A DNA stretch of 64,000 nucleotides, taken from NCBI GenBank assembly GCA_001566295.1, contig KQ964264.1, positions 1-64,000 of the forward strand, written 5' to 3'. Each line of letters starts with the position of its first letter. Position 1 is the first letter of the stretch. The stretch comes from Microdochium bolleyi (Eukaryota > Ascomycota > Sordariomycetes > Xylariales > Microdochiaceae). Below are positions 32,262 through 43,020 of this stretch, one piece after another. A program made the translations under genes and the position numbers. The notes under the pieces were generated by a model. The model saw only the letters and a list, made by a program, of their open reading frames with translations, was not told the DNA's origin and ran no database searches.

Positions 32262-34278
32262 ATGTCACCAATTGCCCTCCACAACGACCCCGCCATCGAC
32301 CGGATAGCCATCATCGGCGCCGGCCCGTGTGGTCTGGCCGGGGCCAAGTAAGCGCTCACCTCGCCGCACCCCTCTCTCATCTGCCTCGAAAGACCGCCAT
32401 ACTAACCATCCTTACAAACAAAGATATCTCGCCGCCGAGAACAAGTTCTCCGAGATCGTCGTCTTCGACCAGCGCGCCGAGCCCGGCGGGGTGTGGAATT
32501 ACACGGCGCACAGCGGCGTCGACGACGGGAGCTTCACCGTGCCCCGGACACGCCCGACGCGGCAGCCGGACACGGCGATATGGACCACTCCCGCAGCTTC
32601 CGCTTCGCCTTCCGCTTCTTCCTCCTTCGGCCCTCCTGGTGACCGACCAGGTAGTGAGTGTCTCGCGGCAGCAGCGCAGTTCATCTCCCCCGTCTACGAC
32701 CAGCTCGAGACCAACATCCCGCACACCCTCATGAACTACTCAGACGCGCCCTTCCCGCAGGACTGCTCGCTGTTCCCGCCGCACCAGGTCGTGCGGGGGT
32801 ATCTCCAGTCCTACGCGGAGGAGCTGCGCGAGCGGGGCATGCTGTCGCTGGAGACGCAGGTTCTCAGCGTGACACCTCGTCACTCCCACGGTTCCCGCGA
32901 CGGAGGGCCAGTAGAAGGCGGGGGCTGGGACGTCCGCGTGCTCGACCTGCGCACCAACGAGGAGCGTACGGCGCACTTTGACGCGGTGCTCGTGGCGAGC
33001 GGGCACTACAACGACCCGTTCATCCCAGATATCAAGGGCCTGGCTGGGTTCGACAAGGCGCACCCGGGCGCGATCTCGCACTCCAAGTTTTATCGGCGGC
33101 CGGACCAGTATGTCGGCAAGGTACGTCCTACGGGTCAAACATCTGGGATTTTTACGCTTTGCTTTCGTCTTTCGCTCCATGAAATGTACAGGAGAGAGTG
33201 CCTGCTCTATGCATTGCCTGGTCCGCTTCATAAACTTACTCAACTGACCAATCCGCTAACCTATGGCAACAAACAGAAAGTCATTATTGTCGGCAACTCA
33301 GCCTCGGGGATCGACCTGAGCGCCCAGATCGGGGCCGTATGCCAGCTGCCCATCATCGTGTCCGAAAAGATCAAGCCCGTCGCCTCTGCCGTGGCACATC
33401 CCGGGGGAGAAGAAGGAGATGTGCCCCGGGTCAAAATAGTCCCCGAGATAAGAGAATTCCTCCCGGCGACCCGCGGCGTCGTGTACGCCGACGGAACAAC
33501 GGATGCCGAGGTGGACGCGGTCATCTTCTGCACGGGGTATTTCTACTCATTCCCCTTCCTCGAGCTGCCGAGCGGCGAGAACGATGAAACTACCACCACC
33601 ACTCCCTCCAACACGGATATCACCAGCCCTTCTTCTTCGTCATCGTCATCGTCCTCACCATGCGGTGAGATAACAGATCGCGCCCCCACCCCGCGTCTGC
33701 TGCCGCCGATCATAACAGACGGCTCCCACGCGGCACACCTGTACCAGCACATCCTGTACACGCACGACCCGACGCTCGCCTTCCTGGGCATCCCGCAGCG
33801 CGTCGTGCCATTTCCCGTCTCCGAAGCGCAGGCCGGGTGGGTGGCGCGGATCTGGTCGGGGCGCCTGCCCACGCCGTCGTTCGCGGGCATGACGGCCTGG
33901 GAGGCAGAGCTGGTCGCGAGGAAAGTAGGCCCCGCGGGCAGCGGATCGGAAAAGGTTTCCCGAGCGGCACTGCATAACATGGCCTTCCCGCAGGATGTCG
34001 AGTACATCAACCTCCTGCACAACGAGTGCGTGTCGGCCAGGCCGGCAGAAGGGTTGGAGAACGACGGTCGCGGTAAGGTCCCGCCATCCTGGGGCGCCGA
34101 TAAGGCCTGGATTCGCGAGCGGATGCCGCTCATCAAGACCGCCAGCAGGGCGCTTGGGAGCAAGAGGCATGAGATCCGGTCGCTAGAGGAGCTTGGATTT
34201 GATTTTGTGGCGTGGAAAAAGAAAAAAGAATTGGAGGGTCTTGAGGTCAGAGCAGCGGCCGAGCAGCAGATTCTTTGA
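32262..34278 (+). CDS. Flavin-containing monooxygenase, 594 aa, 3 exons
   Basis: Exons are 32262-32347, 32424-33120 and 33277-34278. Introns of 76 nt (GTAAGC, ACTAAC branch) and 156 nt (GTACGT, GCTAAC branch) give a continuous 595-codon frame. Residues 17-27 (IIGAGPCGLAG) are the FAD-binding GxGxxG motif. An FMO-fingerprint-like segment is HPGAISHSKFY, residues 262-272 (KVIIVGNSASG) are the NADPH-binding motif, and FCTGY is the late FMO signature. It is predicted to oxygenate soft nucleophiles (sulfur or nitrogen) using NADPH and O2, either as a yeast Fmo1-like thiol oxidase or a secondary-metabolism enzyme. Ser/Pro-rich inserts occur in exon 2 and near residue 370 (a Ser run coded by TCN repeats). 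The convergent neighbour is a Zn2Cys6 gene, a possible regulator. Confidence 0.93.
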
Positions 34279-34398
34279 TGCCGCCAAAACTCCGACCACG
34301 AGCCCAACGAAACAATTTGAGTCACATCTGGGCTTCGCAACCCTTATAGGACCAGGCTTCTGGTCCTATGGCACGGAAGTGAATTGCCTGTCCACTCT

Positions 34399-36603
34399 CT
34401 ACAAGAAATCCATCTCCAGCCCCCACTCAAAGTTGGCATCGGTAGAGCCCAATCCCATCAGGCCGCCGACAGAGATGTTCTGCACCTGGCCCATGGCCTG
34501 CTGTGGCTCGTAAGGAAATGGCCCAGATGGTCCGGCTTCGGAGCTGCCCGGAGCCTCGCCGCCGGTACTGACTGAACCGGCACTCCCCGTGCTTGCAGCC
34601 ACTACAGCAGCAGCAGCAATGTTTGTGGCAGCTGGATCAGCAACGTCCTTGTCGTCCACCGTACTCAGAAGCCAGCAGCTCGCACGGCCAAGAACGTCTT
34701 GCATGAGCGTTAGGAACGCTGTTGCGTGTGGACGGACCAGGTTCAAGCAGGTCTCTCTGGACGGGGCGCGAATCGTGTCCATGTACGATGAGTTGCCGTG
34801 TGATGCAAATGGAGGCACTGGGGAATTGTATCTTGATATCGCTCGAACGACGTCCAGAAAGCTCTGAGTGATCCGCGCGGCTTGGTGTGCTAAGGTCCAG
34901 ACGTCGGGAAACGCTTGCAGAATAGCCACCACTGTCGCTGTCTCGTCCTCTGGGAAGGGGATGCAGTCTGCAGGGGAGAGGATGAAGAGGTGAATCAGAA
35001 GCATGATGACGGGGAAGAGGCGGTAGAGTGTTATGGTGTTGAGGGGCAGTTGTCTGTGGTGGAAGAGTGCAGCTGTGGACTGTAAGTGTTTTTGACAGTA
35101 TCGAATAAGCTCCGCCGGCGGAATGACGAGCCCGGCCGGGTTGAAGTGGCAAGGATAGTACAAAAGAACCAGTAAATAGTAGTACCTGGCTGTCAGCCAC
35201 GTCATCGAGTTGTGGATGGGCACATTGTCTGCCTCTGTTGGTGAGACCAAGCATCCATTGCTGTACCAGTTTTCGATATCTGCCCGGATCTGCTGCAGAA
35301 TCACCCGCCGATCGGAACGACTGAGCATGATTGCCGCCGAAGGCCGTTTGCAGTGTATCTCTTCCATGATGCGCCCTTCAAGCTGTCTGAGCTGTACCAC
35401 GTGCCGACTTGTTTGTAATATCATCGTAAGCTGCGCCCGATCTGGCGATGCGAACTCCTCGATTGTCAGACCTGGAAGCGGGGTGTTCATGTTCACGTCT
35501 ACAAACGCAGGTGGTAATCCAAGTGAGGTGCAGGTCATACGATCGAGGATGTAAATGCTCCAAGTCAGGCGATGCCTGAGTTCAACGTCTGATGCGGCCA
35601 GAGCCTTGTCATCGGAAGATCGACGTGTCAGACCCAGAACCATTGCCTGTCTCGCAACGATTCCCATGATGGTAAACGCAGGCGGTGCGAATGGGTCGAA
35701 CAGGGAGTACAGGGCCAGAAGTAACAGAATCTGTATCGACTCAATACTCTGCGTGCAGACACACTCCTGAATGATGTCTGAGTAAGAGACATGAAATTTC
35801 GAGGCGCTGTCTTCCGGTATCTGCCCGGCTCGTTGCAACGTTGTGCATCCAATGGCCATGACCAGGTATAGGAGGGTCGACTCAGCCGTCCTATGGTAGC
35901 GGGAAAGATCGTCCAAGCTTTCGAGGCTCCCTTGAAGCCTTTTGCGGTCAACAAAAGGATACGCCCGATTCACATTGCGCAAGTAGGCGTCGACAAACTT
36001 CCGTGCTACCGCGTTTGATGGGAGACTGCCTGCAGTGGCTTGACCATGGCAGCCAGTCATGTGGCTCTCTGACGAAACATTCATCACCGCGTCCATAGTC
36101 ATGGTCATGACGGGCGCGCCGCCACGGTCATGGCCTGCTTCCTGTCTCGATCCTGGCGACGCATCCTCCCGATTGCTGGCATGCGTTCCCGGCGAGGTGT
36201 CGGTCAGAGAACCCTCCTGCTCTCTGTCACCATCTAGAGGCTGTTTGTCAGGCAGGCCCCCTGGGATCTTATCGGCAATGTACTTCTCCAGCCACAACAC
36301 ACGAGCCCTGAGCTGGTTTGTGTGGGTGGATGTCGAGGGTGGTATGGAGAACGAGCATCTTTGTCCTGCAGTGGCACACAGGGAACACACTGGCAGAGTC
36401 CTGCTGCACCTCTTCTTGAATTTGCGGCAGCGGTCGCACGCCGGTATGCCCTTGGTGGTCCGGGAAGGAGTGCCCGAAGCCGGGGCCTCCGGAGCGGGGG
36501 AAGAAGACCGCGCGCGAGCGGCAGACTCCGACTGCTCGGCGTCGGGCTCGGGCAGACGGCTGACCCGAAAGCGGTGAAACGAGGATCTGGTTTTGGGGTC
36601 CAT
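34399..36603 (-). CDS. Zn2Cys6 fungal transcription factor, 734 aa, intronless
   Basis: Starts at the ATG at 36603 (MDPKTRSSFH); codons further upstream are open but contain no ATG. The zinc cluster has Cys at 56, 59, 66, 73, 76 and 83 with CDRCRKFKKRC spacing. A leucine-containing linker follows (NQLRARVLWLEKYIADKI), then the fungal-specific transcription factor middle region (YLVMAIGCTTLQRAG, LTWSIYILDRMTCTSLGLPP). The C terminus is Ala/Gly/Ser-rich and ends with acidic NFEWGLEMDFL, a plausible activation motif. It is a nuclear regulator. Only 120 bp separate its stop from the monooxygenase stop, so the two genes are tail-to-tail. That makes it a candidate, unproven, regulator of the monooxygenase. 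Confidence 0.92.
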   Translation of the reverse strand: MDPKTRSSFHRFRVSRLPEPDAEQSESAARARSSSPAPEAPASGTPSRTTKGIPACDRCRKFKKRCSRTLPVCSLCATAGQRCSFSIPPSTSTHTNQLRARVLWLEKYIADKIPGGLPDKQPLDGDREQEGSLTDTSPGTHASNREDASPGSRQEAGHDRGGAPVMTMTMDAVMNVSSESHMTGCHGQATAGSLPSNAVARKFVDAYLRNVNRAYPFVDRKRLQGSLESLDDLSRYHRTAESTLLYLVMAIGCTTLQRAGQIPEDSASKFHVSYSDIIQECVCTQSIESIQILLLLALYSLFDPFAPPAFTIMGIVARQAMVLGLTRRSSDDKALAASDVELRHRLTWSIYILDRMTCTSLGLPPAFVDVNMNTPLPGLTIEEFASPDRAQLTMILQTSRHVVQLRQLEGRIMEEIHCKRPSAAIMLSRSDRRVILQQIRADIENWYSNGCLVSPTEADNVPIHNSMTWLTARYYYLLVLLYYPCHFNPAGLVIPPAELIRYCQKHLQSTAALFHHRQLPLNTITLYRLFPVIMLLIHLFILSPADCIPFPEDETATVVAILQAFPDVWTLAHQAARITQSFLDVVRAISRYNSPVPPFASHGNSSYMDTIRAPSRETCLNLVRPHATAFLTLMQDVLGRASCWLLSTVDDKDVADPAATNIAAAAVVAASTGSAGSVSTGGEAPGSSEAGPSGPFPYEPQQAMGQVQNISVGGLMGLGSTDANFEWGLEMDFL

Positions 36604-38706
36604 GGGGGTGGAGGTTTGAGCGGCCAGCTCCGGCGGAGTGCTACGTACTTTGACCTCCCCTCGAACACGCTGCAAGAAAGCAAAGAGCTTTCAAAACGTC
36701 GTTGGGACGGTGGGGATCTGCATCATGCAACACGCGTGGGTGGTGGGTTGAAACACACGAGCCGAATCAAGCCTCCTCTTCTGCACACGGCTGGATGAGC
36801 CGACGACTGAAGATCACGGTGTAGAGATCCAATTATTGCGTTGAAATGCAGGCAGGCAGTGAGCACCGAGCGAACCTCGCCCAGCCCTGTATTGTCCTGT
36901 GCCAGCGCTCGAAAGAAGAGGGCTTGCAAGCGTGGGACCTGGACCCTGACTTAGTGGGGTGCAGCGATGGCGTGCGCGTGGCGTCGGACATGATGCCGAC
37001 AGAGAATTACCGCATCGGGCGAGTAGGAAGAACTGGGCAAGCTGGCGATCTCGTCGGACCTCGACCGTACCGTACCGCGAAGAGCATGTCGTTGTTGGTA
37101 GCTCCCACCATGTATGAGGCCGATTGAGCGCTTGTCCAGTGGCCACAGGCGGCAATTTGGCAGGCGCATGCAAGGCTGAGAGGCAGCCCCATTGCACCTT
37201 CCTGGGACCTACGGACCCTTTGAAGAGACAAGACTATCGGCTGTCCTCACATGGACTGCACATGGCGCCTCAGCTGGCCATATCTTTCCGGACCCCACCC
37301 AGCATGATGGCCAAAATCACATTCTGATCAGTATGACCTGCCCACTCCATGCCCACCTTAAAGTCAACGACGAGAGGTGTATCGGTCGGCCCTGACGAAT
37401 ATTACCTAGGATTAAGGTAGCTAGGCCAGGCCAGCATCGTAGATCTCGACACATTCGACCATCGTTACTCTCGCCTGCTCTTCCGGCCCTCGCATATGCA
37501 CTTACATGAGCCTCCACATTGGCAAAGGAGGCCAGAGTGAGGCTCATGTGCATTTCCGTGATTGATGATCCCAAACATTAGAACCGCAAATGCAAGCTTT
37601 GAAGGTACAGCCCGTACCATTTAGCAGGAGAACGTTTCGCAGCGGAGAATGCACAGCGCCGAGGGCTTCAACACGGCACTCTGACGGCCGAGGCTTCCCG
37701 CACCCCAGCATATCTACAGAGTACTCTCGGGACACATGGACCATCAGGAGGCAGGGATTGACCCCAACCGCTCCTTGTGGACATGTGGATAGAGCAAGGC
37801 GAGAGGGGTCCTTGCTGGGGCCGAAGGGTACCTGCAGTCGACGATGAATCGCCCATTGTGTCTGAAAATCAGTCTGATGCCGTGGCTTCTGGGTCTTTGG
37901 AAGTCTTTTGGCATCGCTTGTCACTTTAGTCGTCTCGCCGCCGCCGAGGAAAGCAAAATCAAGGCGACCTGAATACGCAAGAATACGATCGTCAGGATGC
38001 TTCGCTGCTGCCAGTTTCCGGATATAAATCTGTCGAACCTCTTCTGAATATTCATGTTCCAAGAGTCCAGATCTTCGCTCTTTCACAACTGCGTGCATCG
38101 TGCTGTGTTTGCTCCCCTTCCAACGAAGCTGCATCGAAATGACCGAGCCGGATTCCCCTCAATACCTCCCTCGCATGACTTCAAAGATCTCATGCGCCTC
38201 GGGCCATCGAGTGGTAGCTAAACCTGACTGATGGTACATGCCTCTTGTACCTTGGATGGGGTGGTTCGTTTTGCCTTGGGGCACCTCGGCATGAATTAAC
38301 CGATAAGGCACTGGAGAAGACGGGTGGCCCGTGCACGGCTGGGGCAGAGGGAGCGCGGGCTGGGGAAGGAGCGAGCGCGACCGTTGCGGGCCGCCCCCCA
38401 AGGACAAAAGAGGAGATTGCCTCGGCTTTTTGATGTCATGGGTGCCTGCCTCGCCTGCGGGCCTCGCCCTCCCCCGCATGGGGAAGGAGTTGCTCTTCCC
38501 GAAGGCGCCGGCGCACCCCAGCCCGCGCGCGGCTCTCGCCAGAGCCCGACAACCCGCGACCATGCATATTTAGCATTTCTCCCAAGACGTTGCTCCTCCT
38601 CCTCCTCCTCAAGGCTCCTCCCACGTTCCTCGATTTCATCACATCACATTATTCCACCGCCACCACCACCAACACCACCATCCCAATAGACATAGCCACC
38701 GCCGCC
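36604..38706. other. Intergenic, promoters of regulator and thiolase genes
   Basis: A 2.1-kb divergent region. The left part is upstream of the Zn2Cys6 gene; the right end is the thiolase 5' leader with a CTC-repeat (about 38594-38611), usual for strongly expressed fungal genes. It contains one weak minus-strand frame (37544-38134), listed separately. Nothing else was recognised. Confidence 0.5.
37544..38134 (-). CDS. Weak hypothetical frame, 196 codons
   Basis: An ATG-initiated frame of 196 codons. The first roughly 100 residues look protein-like (ERRSGLLEHEYSEEVRQIYI) while the rest looks random. A possible donor (CAG followed by GTACCC) after HRRLQ may mean only the 5' part is exonic. There is no domain, signal peptide or recognised homologue, and it could be chance. 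Confidence 0.2.
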   Translation of the reverse strand: MQLRWKGSKHSTMHAVVKERRSGLLEHEYSEEVRQIYIRKLAAAKHPDDRILAYSGRLDFAFLGGGETTKVTSDAKRLPKTQKPRHQTDFQTQWAIHRRLQVPFGPSKDPSRLALSTCPQGAVGVNPCLLMVHVSREYSVDMLGCGKPRPSECRVEALGAVHSPLRNVLLLNGTGCTFKACICGSNVWDHQSRKCT

Positions 38707-40083
38707 ATGCCCGCCAAGCAGAAAGCGCCTGTCTACGTCCTCGGCGTGGGCATGACCAAGTTCGTCAAGCCCCGCGGCAAGATCGACTACACCGAGCTCG
38801 GCTTCGAGGCCGGTGTCAAGGCCCTCATCGACGCCGGCGTCAACTACGATGATGTCGAGCAGGGCATTGCCTGCTACTGCTACGGCGACTCGACCTGCGG
38901 TCAGCGCGTCTTTTACCAGTTCGGCATGACCCAGATCCCCATTGTCAACGTCAACAACAACTGCTCGACCGGCTCAACTGGCCTCGCCATGGCCCGCAAC
39001 ACCATCGCTTACGGCGGCGCCGACTGTGTCATGGTTGTCGGCTTCGAAAAGATGATGCGCGGCTCCCTCCAGACCTTCTTCAACGACCGCGAGAACCCCA
39101 CCGGCACCTCCGGCCGCATGATGGCCATGACCCGCGGCGTCACAAACGCCCCCGGCGCCGCCCAGATGTTCGGCAATGCCGGCCGTGAGTACATGGAGAA
39201 GCACGGCGCAAAGCTCGAGGACTTCGCCGAGATCGCCCGCATCAACCACCTACATTCCGTCAAGAACCCCTACTCGCAGTTCCAGGACGTCTACACCCTC
39301 GAGCAGGTCATGAAGGCCCCCATGATCCACGAGCCCCTCACCAAGCTCCAGTGCTGCCCTACCTCCGACGGCGGTGCCGCCGCCATCCTCGTCTCCCAGG
39401 ACTTCCTCGACGCCCGCCCTCACCTCAAGGACAACGCTATCCTCATTGCTGGCCAGTGCCTCGCCACCGACGCCCCCAGCTTGTTCTCCGAGAGCTCCAT
39501 CGACCTCATGGGCTTCGAGATGAGCAAGAAGGCCTGCCAGATTGCCCTTGCCGAGGCTGCCATCACCACCGACGATGTCAGCATCGTCGAGCTCCACGAT
39601 TGCTTCTCGGCTAACGAGATGATCACCATCGACGCCCTCGGCCTCTGCGCCCCCGGCAAGGCTCACGAGCTCGTCCGTGGCGGTAACATTACCTACGGCG
39701 GCAAGTACGTCATCAACCCCTCTGGAGGTCTCATTTCCAAGGGCCACCCTCTCGGTGCCACAGGTATTGCCCAGTGCGCCGAGCTCGTCTGGCACCTTCG
39801 CGGCTGGGCCAACAACCGTGAGAAGGCCGACACCAAGTACTGCCTGCAGCACAACCTTGGCCTCGGCGGTGCCGTCGTCGTTACCGTCTACTCGCGCCCC
39901 GACCGCAGTGCCGCCCCGCGGGTCGACGATGCCACCGTCGCCAAGAAGAGCCACATCGGCTACAACCCTGCCGTCCAGGCCAAGGGCTTCACATCAGAGC
40001 AGTGCAAGTCTGTGCTGTCCAAGACCAAGCACAGTGCCTGGGCTCTGCAGGACACGCAGGAGAAGGTCGAGGCCCGCTTCTAA
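38707..40083 (+). CDS. SCP-x type thiolase / acetyl-CoA acyltransferase-like, 458 aa
   Basis: Intronless, with an excellent initiation context (GCCGCCATG). It begins VYVLGVGMTKFVKPRG, typical of SCP-x-type thiolases. The catalytic cysteine is in VNNNCSTGSTGL (Cys86), the active-site region includes VELHDCFSANE, and GGLISKGHPLGATG and HNLGLGGAVVV are the C-terminal thiolase signatures. The family cleaves or condenses 3-oxoacyl-CoA, including branched or sterol side chains, usually in peroxisomes. The protein has no C-terminal SCP-2 domain and ends KVEARF, which is not a PTS1, so its location is uncertain. Strong third-position C bias suggests high expression. Confidence 0.93.
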   Translation: MPAKQKAPVYVLGVGMTKFVKPRGKIDYTELGFEAGVKALIDAGVNYDDVEQGIACYCYGDSTCGQRVFYQFGMTQIPIVNVNNNCSTGSTGLAMARNTIAYGGADCVMVVGFEKMMRGSLQTFFNDRENPTGTSGRMMAMTRGVTNAPGAAQMFGNAGREYMEKHGAKLEDFAEIARINHLHSVKNPYSQFQDVYTLEQVMKAPMIHEPLTKLQCCPTSDGGAAAILVSQDFLDARPHLKDNAILIAGQCLATDAPSLFSESSIDLMGFEMSKKACQIALAEAAITTDDVSIVELHDCFSANEMITIDALGLCAPGKAHELVRGGNITYGGKYVINPSGGLISKGHPLGATGIAQCAELVWHLRGWANNREKADTKYCLQHNLGLGGAVVVTVYSRPDRSAAPRVDDATVAKKSHIGYNPAVQAKGFTSEQCKSVLSKTKHSAWALQDTQEKVEARF

Positions 40084-40702
40084 GCAGTGCATACCACCAC
40101 CATTCGAGGCCGCGATTGTGATGAAGCTGGTGATGACGATGATGAGTGCCTGGGCGAGCACAACCTGTGTACATATATCGCCGTGTTTTATTATTTTTGA
40201 AGATGTATTGAGCGCGCAAAAAAGACTTGACGTGCCGTTGGTTTGGCTAGCATAAAGAGATATCAATTCCACGACCACCATTGATTCTTACTAGTATTTT
40301 GTTCCGGGCTGTGGTCTCAAGCACCTCGGCACTTCCTCGTTGCAACCCTGGTGTCCGTCTGGTCAGGGCCCTGTTGTGCATGCTGGCCCGTCCCGTACAA
40401 TAGCCCCTGCTGATCCTCGTCCTCTGCCAGGCGAGCAGCCACGGCATGACGGACAAGACGGCCAATCCGGCATGGTCGGACCGAATGTGGGGACAGGCGC
40501 CGCGCGGAGGACGGCCGAGTCGGAGTTTGTGGTCCTGGTGCGGGGCGGGGGGACACACAGCTCAAAATGACGGTGCTTCCATCTCATGACAGATCTCTCA
40601 ACCTCGGACATGACACTGGGCTAACGATACGACCTGCTTCACACGAGAAAGGCTCATCACACATATCCGCAATACACCATCACCGACCTCGTCACCCCAG
40701 CC
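40084..40702. other. Intergenic
   Basis: Thiolase 3' UTR (T-rich TTTTATTATTTTT near 40190) followed by the promoter of the UPF0303 gene. No other feature was seen. Confidence 0.5.
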
Positions 40703-41449
40703 ATGTCGCAGCCCGTCCTCCGCCGCAGAGATCCCACCCCCGGCATCGGCCTCCAGGCCGTCATGGCGGCGCACACCCACGCCGAGGCCCAGCCCATCTC
40801 CAGCCCGCCGGACACGGTAAGAGCTCCCACACCCCCCATTCGCAATCCAACCCCGACCGGCCTGAAGCCCCTCCCCTATCCTGAAGAGAGAGGGAGAGAG
40901 AATTCCACGAAAGACTGACAATCCGCAACCACCTGGATGAAAAACCAACAGGTCGACCAGATCCTCAAGACGTGCAACTCGCTGGTCCTTTCCCGCTTCA
41001 CGGCCGCCGACGCCTGGGAGCTCGGCCACCTGCTGTACGCGCGGCTGCTGCCCATGTCGCACAAGAAGCCGACCCTGATCAGCATCACGGCCGCCAACTC
41101 GGACCAGGTGCTCTTCCAGGCCGCCGTGGGGTCGGGCACCTTGCCGGACAACGAGCTCTGGGTGCGCCGCAAGCGCGCGTCCGTGCTGCGCTGGGGCTGC
41201 AGCACGTGGCTGCTCAGCTGCAAGTACGCGCAGGACGAGGAGGCGTTCCGCGCCAAGTTCGGCATGAGCCAGGACCAGGCGTCGCGGTACGCGATCCACG
41301 GCGGCGGCGTGCCCATCCGCGTGGAGGGCGTGGAGGGCATCGTCGGCGTCGTGGTCGTCAGCGGACTGAAGCAGCACGAGGACCACGCCGTCATCTGGGA
41401 CGTCGTCCGCGAGCACTGGGAGGAGGTCGCGGCCAAGGAACACCTGTGA
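40703..41449 (+). CDS. UPF0303 / HbpS-like (DUF336) protein, 203 aa, 2 exons
   Basis: Exon 1 is 40703-40816 and exon 2 is 40952-41449. The 135-nt intron (GTAAGA to CAACAG) is phase 0. The first 38 residues are a Pro/Arg-rich leader. The rest matches the GlcG/HbpS-like fold as found in yeast Ybr137w: a hydrophobic helix after FTAADAWELGHLL, then KKPTLISITAANSDQVLFQA, WVRRKRASVLRWG, and a glycine-rich strand (GGGVPIRVEGVEGIVGVVVV) with SGLKQHEDHAVI. Yeast Ybr137w has been linked to the GET/TRC pathway; bacterial relatives bind heme. The precise role here is unknown. It is likely cytosolic. Confidence 0.88.
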
Positions 41450-41673
41450 TTTTTCCTCGGCTGCGGGGGAAGACAAGATCTCAGGCCAAGCTTGCTTAGG
41501 ACTGTCAGAGACAGATCCCGTGTCTTTAGTGGAAATGGAAATGCATAGTCTACATGGGCAGGATATGCTGTCACATCAAAAATCGAGAGAAAACGGCTTG
41601 GAGAACTCGTCAAATACAACGCAACAATAGTACACACATACATGATGCAACAACTGCGATTTCCCGCCCGAAT

Positions 41674-43020
41674 TTAGTCCTCTTTGTCATCATCATCGCT
41701 GCCCTCCTCCTCCTTGACCTGGGCCTTTTCCTCCTCCTTCACAGCCTTGCCCGCCTCGCCCTTGAGCTTCGCACCACGGAACGCCTTCCTTAGCTCGCAT
41801 TTCCCTAAGTTCCTCCCGCCCGCCTTGCACTCGTCGCACTTCTTGCCGTGCGTCACGAGCAATATATGCAGGCCGTACTTGTCCTCGTCCGGCACCCTGG
41901 CATCGAGATGCGCGTGCGCCTCGTCCCTGCTGGCCCCCGGAGGTCGCCACCCGAGCAGGCCCGTGATGCGGTGCACGTGCGTGTCGACCGCGAAGCTCTC
42001 CCTGCGCAGGCAGAAGAGCAGCACGCAGCTCGCCGTCTTGGGCCCCACCCCCTGGAACCCGAGCATCTCGGTCATGGCCTCGTCGTTGGTCGCCTGGAAC
42101 AGGTGGTCCAGCGAGTACTTGCCGTACTTTTCCTTGCACTGCCGCAGGATGCTGATGATGACGCGGCTCTTGACCACGCTCAGCCCGCCGCACTGGATCG
42201 CCTTCTGCAGCTTGGCCTCGCCCCCCGCCAGGATGTCCTCCCACCGGTCGCTGCCGCCGTACACGGCGTCCATGCTGAGCTTCGCGCGCGTGCTGTTCGT
42301 GTCGCTCGTGTTCTGCGACAGGATCGTGCGCACCAGCGCGTCCAGCACCGACGGGCTGTCGCCGCAGCCCGCCCGGTTCGCGGGCGCCTGGAGGTCCTCC
42401 TGCTTCGTGCGCTCGCGGGCGCCGTGGATCGAGACGAGGATCTTGTGCGCGAGCTTGCACTCCTCGGCGGTCGGGCGGGCGAAATCCGGAAACGGCGACT
42501 TGTTGGCGTACTGGCTGTATGACTTGAGCTTGCGCGCCTGCAAGGCGTCGGCCTTGGAAGGGGTGATAGCGGGTGCGCCGGGGCTTGGTGACGGCTTGAC
42601 GTCGTCTCCGTCGTCTTCTTGCTTCGCTGCTGCGTCAGCCTCGGCTTTGACTGCGCCGCGGCGGCCCCGTCCTCCTCCGCGCGTAGCCTTGCGCGGGGTG
42701 GGCGTCTCGGCCTTGATCGCCGCGAGGTCGGCGTGGTCGTCACCGTCGGCGGGCTCCGTCTTTATCCTCTTGCCTCTCTTGGGCGTTGCCCTGTGCTGTT
42801 TCTGATTCTCGTCCGCATCGTTGTCGCCGTTGACGTCCGTGGTCGCCGCTGCTGCTGATGCTCGCCTCTTGCGACCATTGGCCCCCTTCGCAGTCTGGCC
42901 GGTGCTCTCCTCTTCCGCATCATCCTCGACCTTGACGATCCGCGCGCTTCTCCTGCGGGGTGGCACAGCCTCGGTCTTCACCTCTGCCGACGATGCGCCG
43001 GCGCGGGAAGCCCTCGCCAT
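41674..43020 (-). CDS. Endonuclease III-type HhH-GPD DNA glycosylase, 448 aa
   Basis: The start is taken at MARASRAGASSAEVK (ATG at 43020). The frame extends 156 codons upstream, but that part is His/Gln/Thr-rich and looks like a translated leader. The N-terminal half is disordered and basic with repeated Lys/Arg/Pro, suiting nuclear DNA binding. The catalytic domain begins about residue 190 and contains the helix-hairpin-helix GVGPKTASCVLLF (Lys328, position of the Nth catalytic lysine) and VDTHVHRI (Asp346, catalytic aspartate). It should excise oxidised or other damaged bases in base-excision repair. The C-terminal cluster region has only three Cys (395, 398, 408), one fewer than the canonical Fe-S loop. 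An acidic tail ends DDDDKED. Confidence 0.9.
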   Translation of the reverse strand: MARASRAGASSAEVKTEAVPPRRRSARIVKVEDDAEEESTGQTAKGANGRKRRASAAAATTDVNGDNDADENQKQHRATPKRGKRIKTEPADGDDHADLAAIKAETPTPRKATRGGGRGRRGAVKAEADAAAKQEDDGDDVKPSPSPGAPAITPSKADALQARKLKSYSQYANKSPFPDFARPTAEECKLAHKILVSIHGARERTKQEDLQAPANRAGCGDSPSVLDALVRTILSQNTSDTNSTRAKLSMDAVYGGSDRWEDILAGGEAKLQKAIQCGGLSVVKSRVIISILRQCKEKYGKYSLDHLFQATNDEAMTEMLGFQGVGPKTASCVLLFCLRRESFAVDTHVHRITGLLGWRPPGASRDEAHAHLDARVPDEDKYGLHILLVTHGKKCDECKAGGRNLGKCELRKAFRGAKLKGEAGKAVKEEEKAQVKEEEGSDDDDKED

